Assembly: GCA_003586115.2 (NCBI GenBank)
Contig: QVOM02000034.1
Span: forward strand, 128,127,936 to 128,191,935
Length of the DNA stretch: 64,000 bases
Direction: 5' to 3'
From: Salvator merianae
Taxonomy: Eukaryota > Chordata > Lepidosauria > Squamata > Teiidae
The translations under genes were made by a program, and so were the position numbers. Positions within the stretch are counted from its first letter, which is position 1; each line of letters starts with the position of its first letter. The notes beneath the pieces were generated by a model. The model searched no databases, had not been told where the DNA came from, and was given only the letters and a program-made list of their open reading frames with translations. Shown in pieces: positions 34,098 to 45,815 of the stretch.

Positions 34098-35449
34098 AAT
34101 AGTTACTCATGTGAAAATGCTTTTCTGTGTGTATTCTGGGACTGGTTGGTGCAGAATGAGTTTTTTTAATTTGCAGTTTGTATGTATTGGCAAAAGTTAA
34201 AGCCTTGCGCTGTCCGTCGCTCTTAGGTGCTGAAATCACTCTTACCAAGAATAAGACGTTGTTAGTTGCTTCCTTCCTTTCCCAGTGAGTCTAGATTGTT
34301 GTTCCACAATTAACCAGTGTATGATGATCATGATACGTCATTATTTGACACATAAGCTACGCAACTAGCTTATCATCAGAGAGATGTCTGAAGTTTTAAA
34401 AAAGAGTGAACAATAAAGACAACATATTTCCTAGAAAACAAATTGGTTTGCTATCCGTGTAATGGAGATAGATGCACAGGAGATGCATTTTACTGTGGGG
34501 AAATTCATGTTTGTTTCTCTTAATTGTCGCTCCCTTGTAAATACAGCCTAAGTCTTCGAAAGCCTGCCCATGAGGTGAAATTTCACTGGAATCATTAAAC
34601 ACAGCTGGGGAAGAGGTTCTTCACCAATTCGCAGGAAGGAAAACTAGACAAGATTATAAATAATGCATGTGTTTTGCATGTTAAAAATTGATTTGTGTCA
34701 GCTCTGGAAGACCACTCTCCTTCATTTACAAGAGAAAGCCTGGTCGTGTATTTTCAATCCTGAGAATAGGGTAAAAATCTCCCTGATGTCAATCAGAGTT
34801 TTCCTCTATGTAAAACCAAGGCTATATTTATGGAATAACTGAGAAAGAGTTTGGAAAAACCCTCTGCCCAGAGAAAAGAGGACTGTAGTTTCGTACATCA
34901 GGAAATGCTAATAGTGTTCTGCAGATGAAGTAAATCTGAATAAATGTAAGAATGCATTTGCTGATTATTCTAAACCATGAACAAGGAAGTCATTTTTCCT
35001 GTCTTCTGGCTGCCTGCTGTGCCTAAAAATGCTCTTATTTCCTTGTGTCTTGTGTCCTGCAAACAATCACTTTTTCACATCTGTGTAGGTTTTTCTTAAG
35101 AACATGTGACACCTCTGTGACATGCCAAGACCTGCATCCTAAGAAGTTATGGAACATCCTTACCATTTAAGTTATCATTTTTCATGTGTCAGCAAAGTGA
35201 AGTGAAAGTCTAAGCCAGGTCTTCTGTGTTCCCATTCTTTTTTTTAAAAAAATGTTTCTCCAGATTTTTTGGCATTGAATCTTGTTGAATCAGCCTTCAG
35301 TAATGATTCCTGCAAACATAACCCACACCTCTCAGGCTATGTAATGTTCAAATGGCTGGAAATATTTCCCAATTAATTGCAAGTTTGGTTTTGAACACCC
35401 ATCAGTGCTTGGATATCACTTTTCTAAATTATTATTTTTTTAAAGACAC
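34098..35449 (+). other. Intron 1, TE-poor stretch
   Basis: No repeat is recognised. The segment 34300-34400 (TGATGATCATGATACGTCAT, then AAGCTACGCAACTAGCTT) has several short palindromes and could be conserved regulatory DNA, but this is only an impression. No exon is seen. Confidence 0.35.
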
Positions 35450-35454
35450 ATAGG

Positions 35455-35992
35455 ATGTGTTCACACCTAGCCTATAATCAGAATTGAGACTGTCCTCTGC
35501 CTTCAGGGATCAGACACCAAAGTGTATTTTCATTTTTTTCTGGGGACTTTCATACCATGATTGGGACTACTATGCATTTGGATAATCCCAGCACTGAGTC
35601 CATTTCAGCTGCAAGAAATGAACTCAGGTGAAGGGCTGCCAGTCGCTGCCCAGCTCTGCAACAATGTCGAGGGTGGCCAGCAGTTAGAGGGGGTGATCTG
35701 AGCTGGCCACTACCAGCTGCATTCTGGCTGTGCTGCCCCTGTAGCCTCACCTCACCCCAGGAAAGGTGTCCCATTATATGTGACCAGAGCATGGAGGGCA
35801 GCCAGCAGGCCCTGGGGCTCAAAGCCAGAGGGGGTGACCTGAGCTGCCCTTCCTGGCTTGCCCTCACTCTCTGGGCTGCTGCCAGAGAAACCTCACCTCA
35901 TCCCCACACCAAGGGAGGTGTGAACAGGCCTAAAGTGGTCTTTGTTCCCAGTCTGTCCGAAGACGGACTACCAGACTGAGGTGTGACCACAG
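35455..35992. mobile_element. hAT-like MITE (539 bp, imperfect ends)
   Basis: The left side has GGATGTGTTCACACCTAGCC. The right side has GACTGAGGTGTGACCACAG, and an inner GGTGTGAACAGGCC lies at 35918-35931. The interior holds two near copies of AGGGGGTGACCTGAGCTG-like words (35687-35704 and 35828-35845) and two CCTCACCTCA words, showing an internal duplication. GC-richer than its surroundings, hence overlapping false ORFs. Confidence 0.55.
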
Positions 35993-35999
35993 TGCTAGT

Positions 36000-37690
36000 A
36001 AATGAAATGTGTTATTCAATCAGGAAAGAAAGGTAATCCAATGAACAGTGTTTCAAATTATGCAAAACAGCAAAAAGTCTGGATTTAAAACCAGTCGCTG
36101 ATTTCCTAGGTTACTGTGACTTTGAAAAACAGACAGTTGGAAATAGAACTGTGTACCCTCAGCTTCCAAACTAGGATGTAAAAGGTCTCTTCCTCTATAC
36201 CTCATTCCTTTTTATTGGAGGTGGGAGAAGAAAAGCAGTCAGTCAGAAAAATAAAAACAGCTCTTGTGCACAAACTTCAAAGAATTCACAACTATCCATG
36301 GAATGATTTTCTTCTGTTTTGCTGTTTCTATTATCATCAACCTTTTACTTTGAGCAAACAAGTCTTTTCAGCCTGTGGACACATTTGAAATTTTGAAGAC
36401 AAGCCCTGTTTCTACCAATTTGCCTTCCATAGCAGAATCAACATAGACGCTTGACATTTACATTTCAATTGTCTGAGGGGCAGATTTTAAATTACATGCT
36501 TTCAGGGGATTGAAAATTCTTCAGATTTTTTCCTTTGAGTTCCATATGTGTTTTGCAGGGGAAGAAGTAACCGTTCTTGCCATCATATACTGAAGGGGCA
36601 GTATGATTAGTGCATTCTGAATGCAGGACACAACAAAGCAGTTTATTTTTGTGACCCAAGATCATTAGAAGTAACACCTTTACAGATAAAATTGGGAAAT
36701 AAAAATAAAAGTGCAGCACAAAAAGCATGAATATGTCACTTTTTGTGAAGGAAGTAAATAATAAACGACATGCTCAACTGTTTAATATGTATGAAGTACA
36801 GTATTAAATTTTGTATTTCCCCCAGGTTTTGTAGAGTACCTGGGATTATGCAAAAAAAGCATAATTAAAGGAGAATGCAGAGAGAGGGGTCAAAGGGTCA
36901 AGGTTCCTTGTCTGCCAAGGGAGCTTTTGCACATTTTGGAGTCCCAATAAAGGGTGCCATTATCTAAAATACCTGGAAGGCAGTGAGTTAAGGGTGGCTT
37001 TTGTATTAAGTACTTTTTGTACACTCTTGATACATTCTCCAGTAGTAAGCAAGATAACATTTAGGGAAGCTTTCTGTTATTTATCTTCTCACGGACCATC
37101 TCACTTTTAACCAGAACACAGGCTGAAAACCTCTGTTGTCTTTTAGTACTTACTTTCTTACAAGGCTTAACGTATGTTTTTTCTTTTTAATTAATGATCA
37201 CATTTTCTTACATCCAAATAATTAACATAGCACAAGATATACTCTATTAGCCCCTTCCCTGCAGTAAACAGGTTATATTGTTTACACATCCTTGTCCCCA
37301 AGTTATAAAAATGAATAATCTGTCATTCTTCCCTTGACAGTAAGCTAATGGCAATCAGAGTGAATATATATTGTATTTTAAAATCTGTTTTCCTTTGCTC
37401 GATAAAGGTGATGTAAATTCAATAGCTTGCAATATTATACATGGCTGTTTGGTGACTCTTTTTTCACAGTCCTGTTCTAGACAAGAAAATTGCATTCCAC
37501 CTCTATCTGTCACTCTATAATTCATTTTCAAAATACCATTGCTATGCAGATAGAGGCCTTCTATTTTACTGAAGTTTTATTTTCTGATAGGAGATAAATT
37601 AACTATTTCTTAGTCACATTCAATTTATAAAATAGGAAGTTGATTAATTCAGACTTGCAAAGAGCATGGCATTTATTAGTTCACAGAGAA
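36000..37690 (+). other. Intron 1, TE-poor; possible conserved non-coding DNA
   Basis: About 1.7 kb without recognised repeats. The part 37370-37660 is AT-rich with an uninterrupted, non-repetitive texture (for example GCAATATTATACATGGCTGT) and is my best guess for a conserved element in this half. No open frame of note. Confidence 0.3.
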
Positions 37691-37692
37691 AT

Positions 37693-37802
37693 GTTGATTC
37701 CGCACTGGCTGGTATACCAAGGTCTCTTAGACTGCACCAGTGTGCAGAAGGAAGGCTCTTAGTATGCTTGCTGGTCCAGTGTACTGGTCAATGCAAAACC
37801 AT
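37693..37802. mobile_element. Fold-back MITE, family F
   Basis: Left GTTGATTCCGCACTGGCTGG, centre CTGCACCAGTGTGCAG, right AGTATGCTTGCTGGTCCAGT and a TGCAAAACCATC end. It matches the right half of the 24559 copy nearly word for word and lacks most of that copy's left inner arm. Confidence 0.65.
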
Positions 37803-38234
37803 CCAAAATTGCTAGCTAATGTGCCTAAACATGCATCTGCAACAAAGCAGTCCTAGGTATACTTTTTTAGAGTGAAGTCTCATTGAGTTCCACAGAACTT
37901 ACTGCTGTACTGTATAAGTGTTACACAAATCACACTCTAGTCATCCGTCACCTAAAGGAAAACAACCAGTTTTTTTGTGAAGTTGGCTGCCTAGGAACAA
38001 GTCACAGGAGACATTTTGCCACTGGAGACCATCATCGTCATGGCTATTTACATATTAGTTCTTCAGGCCAGGCTGTTTTGTTCATAAAGTAGCCAAGAAC
38101 TCAGGCCTGTAAAGTTTATGGACCCTCTCTTTAAAAGACATCTTCACCAGAAGCTCAGCGTTAACGACAAGAGATTAATGTGGACTCTTCAACTTGAAAA
38201 TGTCATTTCTGCACATGAACTATCTGGTTTTTGA

Positions 38235-38786
38235 ATGAGCTTTGAGATGATTCCCATTTCTGGGGGCAAGAAAACCCAATTAATAGTACTAGAAGCAGAG
38301 GTTCATAGGAAATGTAAGTCATTGCCCCTTTCCTTCACCATGCAATCCTATATTTCTTTTAGTGGTGGTGGAGATTGCCTTTTCTATACGCTTCACAGAA
38401 TGGAAACCTCATTTGGCCCAGTGTGGCCATCAAAGCAATCAGAAAATGGATTTATTTTAGCTGTGCCTCGTTCACAGAACAACTTGAACACAAATAGGAT
38501 TTGGATGTTTCAGAATTCCTGGCCTAACCAGACCTGCTCAGTCTGCTTCCCCATTGTCCTGACTACTACCAGCAGCTGTGGCTGTGAGCAGGTTGCCATC
38601 TGCAGGACCGCTGATAAACAGGATCTCCATATCCACACCATTGATGCAGCCACTGTGGAAGCCCAGCAGTCCAACACAAGTGCCACTGGATCAGGAATTC
38701 AGAATTGTGCCTTTGGTCATCTTGTTTCTTTAAAACCTGAACATCTGAATGGGGAATATTTGCAATGGATGCTGCAAGCATTTTGA
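38235..38786 (+). other. Unidentified 183-residue open frame, probably not a gene
   Basis: A 552-bp frame from ATG to TGA on the sense strand of intron 1. I recognise no domain. The last third (TADKQDLHIHTIDAATVEAQ, then GHLVSLKPEHLNGEYLQWML) has a more protein-like composition than the first. An AAAATAAAAG sequence, similar to a polyadenylation signal, follows 12 bp after the stop. It could be the end of a processed pseudogene, a forgotten transposon ORF, or chance. There is no splice-site evidence that it is an NMNAT2 exon, and known NMNAT2 has no such sequence. Confidence 0.25.
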
Positions 38787-38799
38787 TCTTATCATTCAA

Positions 38800-39145
38800 A
38801 ATAAAAGCAATGTAAATACATTTACATCTTTGTATGGTTTGTTCTGTTTCTAATGCCTGGCCTTTTTTTTTGCCATAGTTCTTGTTCTATCTCTCAAACC
38901 TTTGTCATCTTTATGAGTTGCAGCAAAGGGATTAACTATGCATGGCATCTTTAAAAACAAAACCAACCCCCCCACCCCCGGTAATATGATCAAATGTTTA
39001 TTTAGCCAGCTTTGTTGCATTCTGTCCAATACTGAATTGTCTCAAATACTGTGATGACATTTAAATAACTCAGCCTTTCAGTTTCTTTTTGTTACTTAGT
39101 TGCTATCATATTTAAACTAGTTATTCTGAACTAAAGATATAGTCT
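38800..39145 (+). other. Intron 1, nothing recognised
   Basis: Low-complexity patches (T8 near 38863-38872; C-rich 38968-38980) and unique AT-rich sequence only. Confidence 0.4.
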
Positions 39146-39147
39146 AA

Positions 39148-39582
39148 GGACGTTGTAAACTATCCTGTTCAAAAGTGGAATGGACCCCACTGAAGAGCCC
39201 TAGAATAGAATACCAGCAGGATATCAGCGCTTGCACTGTGAATGCTGGTGTCCTGCTCCTGCTCCTTGCCATGACAGTGGTAGGGAAGCATCCAGCTGCT
39301 CCCGTGGGGACCGGCAGCACTACAGATTGTGCAGGCGCAGCTGCAGCATGTTGTGTAGCCATGCATTCACACCTGAATACACTTTACCAGGAGCAGACTA
39401 GCTGCTCCAGGTCAAGTTGTGGAGCACAATTTAGCACTCCACAGCTAGCCACAATCAGGAGCAACTGGAGTCTGCTCCTGGTTGCACAGGCCCCTGCATG
39501 GTGTGGACGCACTTGCCTAGCGGGCGTCTGCATGCTCACTAGGCAACAAGTGCAAAAAGGATTTATAGTTCTCTAAACTAGA
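39148..39582. mobile_element. hAT-like element, same family as 43956-44396
   Basis: The right end CTCACTAGGCAACAAGTGCA, then AAAAAGG is the inverse of the left end at 43958 (TTTTGCACTCGTTGCCTAGT). Reading inward, both copies share CTAGC, GGAGCACAATTTAGC and the CAGGAGCAG blocks in opposite orientation. The left end is diverged. No transposase. Confidence 0.65.
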
Positions 39583-40746
39583 CAAGCTACAGATATTTCT
39601 TTGCTTGAAAATAAAGAAAACAGGTAGAAGTTGCTCTCCTAACTAAACCTAGGTAGATTTACTTAAAGCTATACCAGGAAGAAAGAAAAGAAATTACCAG
39701 CTTTCCCAGTTTAGGCAGTTGTTTCCTTCTTTTTACAGGAAACTATGAGGACTGTGGGTATTTACTACATAGCAGCTGTGGATTGCTTAAAGTGCCCAGC
39801 TCTCAGAGGATATGTGTGAATCTCAGAGTGGGTGTGTCCACACCTCTTCCCTGCCCATTCCCCCATAGAAAATTAGGGTGTTCTTATGTTAAGTCCCCAC
39901 CCTTTACAGCTTATACATTAACTGCAGTGGTGTGTGTGATCTGCATAATCCTGAACTACCACCCCCACCCCGGCCCAAGTGTTCTCAGCTCATGATGGAC
40001 TGCAAGTTCCTTTCCCCCCTGGAAACAGAATATCACTGTATTCTTTTTGGAAGTCCCTGACTCTTAGCCAAACAGGTTTAGTTTGAATGCATCTGTATAG
40101 GATCATGCTTAAAAGTTGTTTGAAGACTTTATTACATAGCCTGAGTGGAAAAAGAATCTTGTAGTTTAGTCATATTCCATTGCAAGTTATCCAATTTTGG
40201 TGGTCACCGGACCATTAATAACAAAAGGGAAACCCTACAGACATTCAAAATGCAGCACATATACTAGATGAATGAACCTTTGTAGATATATTATTATACC
40301 TGCTTTTGAGCTGCACATAATTTTTTGTTACATGAGTAAACAGTTCTTTGTAACTGAAGATTATATACTGCTGTACCTACAAATGCCAAAGACAGATATT
40401 ATCTATAGTATCTTTCCAGTCTTTAGGATGACTCAGGAGCAACCCTTAGACCTAGCCTATCTGTGTAAGTGGTATACCTCCATGTGTGAAAGAGCCTGAA
40501 ACAATCTTTTGGGGAACTTTTTCATTTCTTCAGTTTATTGAAGGATTGACTTTTTAAAAAACACTGATCTTGAACTAGAAGCAATTTGGAGGGGAGATTA
40601 AAAAGCTTGATAGGAGTGAGCTCCTCTTAAAAATGAATATCCCAGTTACTGTGCATTACAGATTGATCCTCTGCCAAAAAAAAAGCAAGCACAACTCTGC
40701 AAGATAGAAACTATTACATCAGAAAGAAGGCAAGACCAAGTTGTTT
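39583..40746 (+). other. Intron 1, nothing recognised
   Basis: AT-rich unique-looking sequence. Small frames at 39783-39995 and 40272-40499 match nothing and are treated as chance. Confidence 0.4.
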
Positions 40747-41121
40747 AGGGCCTATTCGCACTTGCCTGTTTATGGGTGCCATTCCACTCACTGGTGAGGC
40801 CTGTTTACACTGCAAAGTTGCAGCAGACTCCCCTGAAGCCATCCAGTGGTGGACTGCTAAAAAACAGTCCACATGCTTACCAGGAGTGTCTGGATTGCTC
40901 CTGGCTGGCTGCTTCCACACCCTCTTCCAGGTGTGGCATGGCAAGTGAGTATAGCAGTGCAACTGTAGCTGTACAGTTACATGCATATCTGGATCACCAT
41001 GGCAATGTACAAGCACAGGACAGAAGTGTCCCCCAAGCATTTCTGTCAGTAGACCAACCTAGTTGTTCATGTGTAGACAGCTATGAGTGTCTGTATTGGT
41101 ATACCAAGTGTGAGGAGCCTG
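40747..41121. mobile_element. hAT-like non-autonomous element
   Basis: The left end AGGGCCTATTCGCACTTGCC is one of the clearest examples of this end type in the window. The right side has ACCAAGTGTGAGGAGCC as the imperfect partner. The interior has TACCAGGAGTGTCTGGATTG, matching TACCAGGAGCATCTGGACTG at 12563 in the long copy. The 197-residue frame across it is a by-product, with no transposase features. Confidence 0.6.
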
Positions 41122-41604
41122 GTGCCATTTCTTCAGGCTCCCAGAAGTGGTGCCAGAAGCTTGCTGCATCAGGGCACTCAGCTAAAGAAGTGCTGGTTAG
41201 CAACCTTGGAGTTGGGCCAGGCTGGGACATCATGATGAAGATTGTCTTGGCCCATGCTGTCAGCCACTTCTCCAGTCCTGGGACAGATTGCTTGAACAGG
41301 CGCAGGATTGGATCTGCACAGATCTGCTATGTGCAGCGTAGAAAAATTTCTGTTAACTGTATTTGTTAACTCTGTTTATATAAGGTCTCATAAACGAAAT
41401 CTGTGTGGCCGCGGTCGGACATCGTCAATGTAATCCGTATCAGAAGAGTACACGCAGTGAATTCGTCTTCTGGTCGTTCCCACAGTTACAATTTAACATG
41501 GAGTCAATTCGTACTTGCTCGTTCCCACACTGATATTTCCTGTGCTTGGCAGTACCCTTTCTGCCTCCATCCCTCATCAAATTCTCCTCCCTATGCAGTC
41601 AGCG

Positions 41605-41650
41605 ATTGGCTGCAGTCCCAACGTTCAAACCTTGACGTCACAGGGGCGGG
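41605..41650 (+). promoter_or_regulatory. CCAAT / CRE / GC-box block inside family P copy A
   Basis: In 46 bp there is ATTGG (41605-41609, CCAAT box reversed), a full palindromic CRE TGACGTCA (41633-41640) and a GC box GGGGCGGG (41643-41650). The same three sites in the same order and spacing exist in copy B. CREB/ATF, NF-Y and SP factors recognise these sites. Likely the remnant of the parent transposon's own promoter. Confidence 0.6.
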
Positions 41651-41810
41651 AAAGTCAAGCTCCATTCTCCTATGTCCCCACTGCTACTTCATAACATGGA
41701 TTCACTTGGCAGCGTTACTAGGCATTCGCCATTTGCTCCTCCCTGCAGCCTCTGTCTACCGAAGCAGAACTTAAAAACTACGTTCACTTTAAAACTATGA
41801 ACTTTAAAAA

Positions 41811-41908
41811 ACTAAGCTTTTGAAAAATGCGGAGTTCTGCTATCCTGCTGGTTCACTTTAACTAAGCTTTTGAAATGCGGAGTTCTGCTATCCTGCTGAT
41901 TCACTTTA
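41811..41908 (+). repeat. Tandem duplication of ~50 bp inside family P copy A
   Basis: Two units, each beginning ACTAAGCTTTTGAAA and containing GCGGAGTTCTGCTATCCTGC then TTCACTTT, at 41811-41860 and 41861-41908. They differ by two bases fewer in an A run and a G/A change. Copy B lacks a clear equivalent, so it probably arose after the copies parted. Confidence 0.8.
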
Positions 41909-43955
41909 GCACAACTGCGCTTTTTAAAAGTAGCGTAAAAGCAGGGGAGGTGCATAACAAAGGGAAGAAGTGGGGAGGGGAATTGGGGGGGCTCTACTCT
42001 TTTGACAATCAAGTGCTTCTGCATTTTGCAGAGATCCTAGCAATCGGGAGCAGTTTATTTTTTGCTTTAAAGAGCAGACAGAATTTAATTTCTTGAATGG
42101 GGGATAAAGAAAGAGAAAGCACCGCAGCTTAAAAAATTCATTGGAGGCAATAAAAAAACCTCTTCTTCCAACACTCGGACAAACTTATATTTTTTTTATA
42201 TTTTTTTAAGAAGCGTGGAGCACAGCAGGCGCCTTCTCCTCCTCCTCCTCCTCACACATGTCCGTGTGAAGGATTTACAACATCTAAGAAAGCTTCTTCT
42301 CATCCCCCCCCATGAAGCCCCCCATTTTCATCCTACAACCACTGACACAGAGCAAGAAGCACAGGGAGGGAGACACACACACGCCCACAAAGTAGAGAAG
42401 AATTGTGATTTTATGATCTTGCCGTTTTCTTTTCCTGTGCTTCGGTGCTACAGCGCTTTTACACAAAAGTGGCTGGTGAGAAAAGAAAGATGGCAGGCTG
42501 CTGATGAAGCCGTAACTTTCCCCACAGCACTGCTGATTAGGGGGAGTGGGCAGAACACAGCGACATGGGGAGAAGGGATGGCAGCTTCTCCTTTTGTCAC
42601 GCAGCGGCAGAAGGGAGTACAGGAAGCTGATTAAAAATTTGCCTGTATGCCATGCCAGCTTTCCTGAGAACCGTGCAGGCCTCCCTAGCAGAACGCCCAC
42701 CCACAACGTCTGTCATTGGACGGCATAAAATGGGGATCCCTCCCTCTGCACGCCCACAAAAAATTATGGTCTCTCCAACACATTCGCTTTCTCCGTGCCC
42801 ACAGCAAAAGTAAAGCGCACTAGCGATCTGGAATGGCTTGAGAATTGATAAAATCCGAAGACAAAGTAATGCGCATTTAGCCTATTTAATCCTTAAAAAT
42901 TATGGAAAGGCAAGATCATGTCGGGACAGCGGGAACTGAAGACGGCCTGTAAACTGATTATATGCCATGTCCGAACGCGGCCTGTGTGTCTCAATGGCAA
43001 CTCTAGTAATCTCATATCAGTAGAAGCAGAAGGACATTCACAGTTCTTTCCCTATAGCTCCTAGGGTGGGCATATGGGAAAAAGAAGAAGATGGGTCTTT
43101 AAAAAAAGTTGTTTAAATTCTTCTAGAGAGAATATAAGTTCCTTTTGTTTAAACAATGATCAGAGATGCAGAAGCTGCTAGTTCAAGCCTTCTGTACAGA
43201 ATTTATGTCTTGTTTGGGATTTTTTCATCCTCCGAAGAAAATTAGTAATATGCTTTCTGACTGAAGCTCTGTTGCCTACAAATTCATGCAAAGACTACTT
43301 TAAGAGCTTTACTTGATATCATCAGGCAGCAATCAGGCATTTTAAGAAGGATTTTGAGGAGCACATTGCTAAAAACATCAGTAGAAATAATCAGAACTTC
43401 TTTAAGTACATCAGAAGAAAGAATTCAACCAGGAAAGCAGTTGGACCATTAGATGATAATGGACAGAAATGGATAATTGAAGAGGACAATGAGATTGATA
43501 AGAAGGTAATGAATTCTTTGCCTTTGTTTTCACTGAGGAAGATAGAGGGCATATGCCTACCGCCAAGTCAATCTTTTCAGGGAGGGAGTCAGAAGAATTA
43601 AACTGGATAGAGGTAACCAGGGAGGAGGTCCTTGCATGTCTTGATAAACTAAATGCTAACAAATCACCAGAACCAGATGTCATTCATGTGAGAATTCTTA
43701 AAATAACTCAAATGTGAAATTGCTGAGCTTCTAGCAATATATGCATAATCTCTCCCTAAGAATGGGCTCTATGCCTGATGACTGAAGGGTAACAAATGTA
43801 ACACTGATCTTCAAAAAAGGATCCAGCAGTGATCGAATGAATTACAGACCAGTCAGCTTAACATCAATTTCAGGTAAAGTGATGGAAACTATCATTAAGA
43901 ATAAAATCAATATGCATGTAGAGGAGCAAGTATTATTGAAGAATAATCAGCATGG

Positions 43956-44396
43956 GGCTATTTTGCACTCGTTGCCTAGTCTGCACTCTCGCTAGGCAAC
44001 TATGTCCACACTGCACAGTGGCCTGTAAACTCCAGCTGCTTCTCATTGTGGCTAGCTGTGGACCACTAAATTGTGCTCCACCGCTTGTCTGGGAGCAGCT
44101 AGCCTGCTCCTGTTAAAGTGCGTTTCCACTCTCTTCCAGGTATGAATGCATGGCCATGCAGCACACTGCAGCTGCACCTTTATGATTGTACAGTCACACC
44201 TGCATGATCTGCAGTGCTGCTGCTCACGCTTCCCAGCCACTGTCATAGTGAAGATCAGGATCAGGACACCAGCATTCACTGCTGCTGTTCCAGTCTAGGG
44301 CCCTGCTGTGTAGATGGTGTCTGCGCTGTGGGGTCTATTCCACCTTAGAACAGGACAGTTATCCTGTTCTAAGGAACCAAGTGTGAAAACACTGAT
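43956..44396. mobile_element. hAT-like element nested in CR1 copy 3 (441 bp)
   Basis: Limits come from CR1 continuity: the CR1 codons for QHG break after CAGCATGG (43948-43955) and resume at GGCTTCTGCAAAGG. The left end GGCTATTTTGCACTCGTTGC and the right end ACCAAGTGTGAAAAC form an imperfect inverted pair. The 8-bp flanks (CAGCATGG and ACTGATGG) match only in part, so the duplication has decayed or the edge is off by a base or two. The interior is the inverse of 39148-39582. Confidence 0.75.
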
Positions 44397-45441
44397 GGCT
44401 TCTGCAAAGGTAAATCATGCCTTACTAACTTGTTAGAATTATTTGAAAGTGTCAGCAAGTACTTGGATATGATCCAGTTGATTAGTCTATCTGGACTTTC
44501 AAAAGACTTTCAAAAGACTTTTGACAAAGTCTCTCATCAAAGGCTCTTGGATAAACTCATCAGTTATGGAATAAGAGGGCAGGTCATAATCTGGATTGGT
44601 AACTGGGTAAAAGACAGGAAACCGAGAGCAGTTATAAATGAGCAATTCTCATAGAGGATGCAAGTAAAATAAGGAGTCCCCCAGGGTTCAGTATTTGGAC
44701 CTGTGCTTTTTAGTTTATTCATAAAGGATTTAGAAAAAGGGGTAATCGTTGAGACAATGAAGTTTGTTGACGACACTAAATTATTCAGGGTAGTTAAAAC
44801 TGAAAGAGATTGGGAAGAGCTCCAGAGGGATTTCTTGACATTGGGTAAGTGGACAGCAAAGTGGCAAATGTGCTTCAATCTTAGTAAGTACAAAGTGATG
44901 CACATTGAGGCGAAGAACCCCAATTACACCTATAAACAAATTTGGGCTGAGCTTTCTGTGACAGTCCAGGAAAGGGATCTTGGGGTTCTGGTTGACAGCT
45001 CAATGAAGGTGGTGACCTAGTGCACAGCAACAGTGAAAAAATCAAATTCAGTACTAGCGTTAATTAGGAAGGGAATAGTCAGCAATCATATGTTTGCCTC
45101 TTTATAAATCTGTGGTGAGGCCACATCCAGAATATTGTGTACAATTCTGGTTACCACATTTCAGAAAAGATATTGTGGAACTGGAAAAAAATATACAGAA
45201 AAGGGCAACCAGAATGATCAAGGGACTGAAACATTTCCCTTACAAAATCAGTTTGCAACATCTTGGCCTGTTCAGCCTTGAAAGACAGCTTTTAAAAGGT
45301 GACGTGATTGAAGGATATAAAATAAGGCATGGTGTAAAAAAGGTGGATCGAGAAAAAATATTTTCTCTATCACACAGCACTAGAAACAGGGGACACTTTA
45401 TGAAGCTGGTAGACAAGAGAGTTAGGACTGACAAGGGGTAG
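44397..45441 (+). pseudogene. CR1 ORF2 reverse transcriptase fragments
   Basis: The RT resumes right after the hAT-like insertion with the codons for GFCKGKSCLTNLLELF. 44430-44654 has KTFDKVSHQRLLDKLISYGI. 44703-45020 has FVDDTKLF, in which the YXDD-type box keeps both aspartates (44769-44774) but the preceding Ala is Val compared with copy 1. 45094-45441 has VVRPHPEYCVQFWLPHFRKD and RATRMIKGLKH. A short direct repeat (TTTCAAAAGACTTTCAAAAG at 44499-44518) duplicates part of the F-x-K-A-F-D block. Frameshifts and stops separate the parts, so it is not functional. Confidence 0.9.
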
Positions 45442-45815
45442 TATTTTTTAACCCAGAAGGGCATTGGTCTATGGGATTTACTACCAGAAGAGGTGATGAA
45501 GCAACCAACCTAGATAGCTCTAAGAAAGATTTAGAGAAATTCATGGAGGACAGGTGTATCAATGGCTACTAGAAGTGATGCCTAGGTATTGCCTCCAGAT
45601 TGGAGAGACAGGCAAGATGTCTCTAAACACCATTTACAGAGTGTTGAGTGTGAGAGAAGGTTTTGCTTTTGTCTTCTGCTTGAGAATGCTCATAAGCAAT
45701 TCGTGGGCCACTGTGTGAGACAGAATACAAGACTATATGCTGTGGCCTGATCCCGCAGTGAACGTAAGGGGAGCCCTGCTGGATTGGGGTACAACCGATT
45801 TTTTTCATGTTCTCA

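Larger units (their letters stand above)
41407..42982 (+). mobile_element. DNA transposon family P, copy A (1.58 kb)
   Basis: The ends are inverted: GGCCGCGGTCGGACATCG at the left, and the reverse complement of the right end reads GGCCGCGTTCGGACATGG (16 of 18). Flanking CTGTGTG occurs on both sides (41401-41407 and 42982-42988, overlapping the terminal G and C), so the target duplication is 5-7 bp but not certain. The second copy at 57304-58505 is in opposite orientation and shares both ends and much of the interior. CpG-rich, with no recognisable transposase, so non-autonomous. The superfamily is unsettled; it does not have hAT- or Tigger-type ends. Confidence 0.8.
43270..45815 (+). mobile_element. 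CR1 LINE, decayed copy 3, split by a hAT-like element
   Basis: A CR1 of the same subfamily as copy 1. It is 5' truncated, entering in the linker (KNISRNNQNFFKYIR-like codons at 43370-43420). It continues through reverse transcriptase to the 3' UTR (CAATGGCTACTAGAAGTGAT; GTGGGCCACTGTGTGAGACA). It is interrupted at 43956-44396. The tail near 45760-45815 contains GGAGCCCTGCTGGATTGG, which looks like the reversed end of another CR1, so a second small insertion is possible there. Confidence 0.9.

Noticed and set aside
37883..38786. An extra NMNAT2 exon or host gene in the intron
   Set aside because: The frames do not match any part of NMNAT2 and show no acceptor/donor pair that I can support, so it is listed only as an unidentified frame.
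40776..41369. 197-residue ORF as a gene
   Set aside because: Mostly inside a hAT-like non-autonomous element and continuing into unrelated flank; composition follows the repeat.
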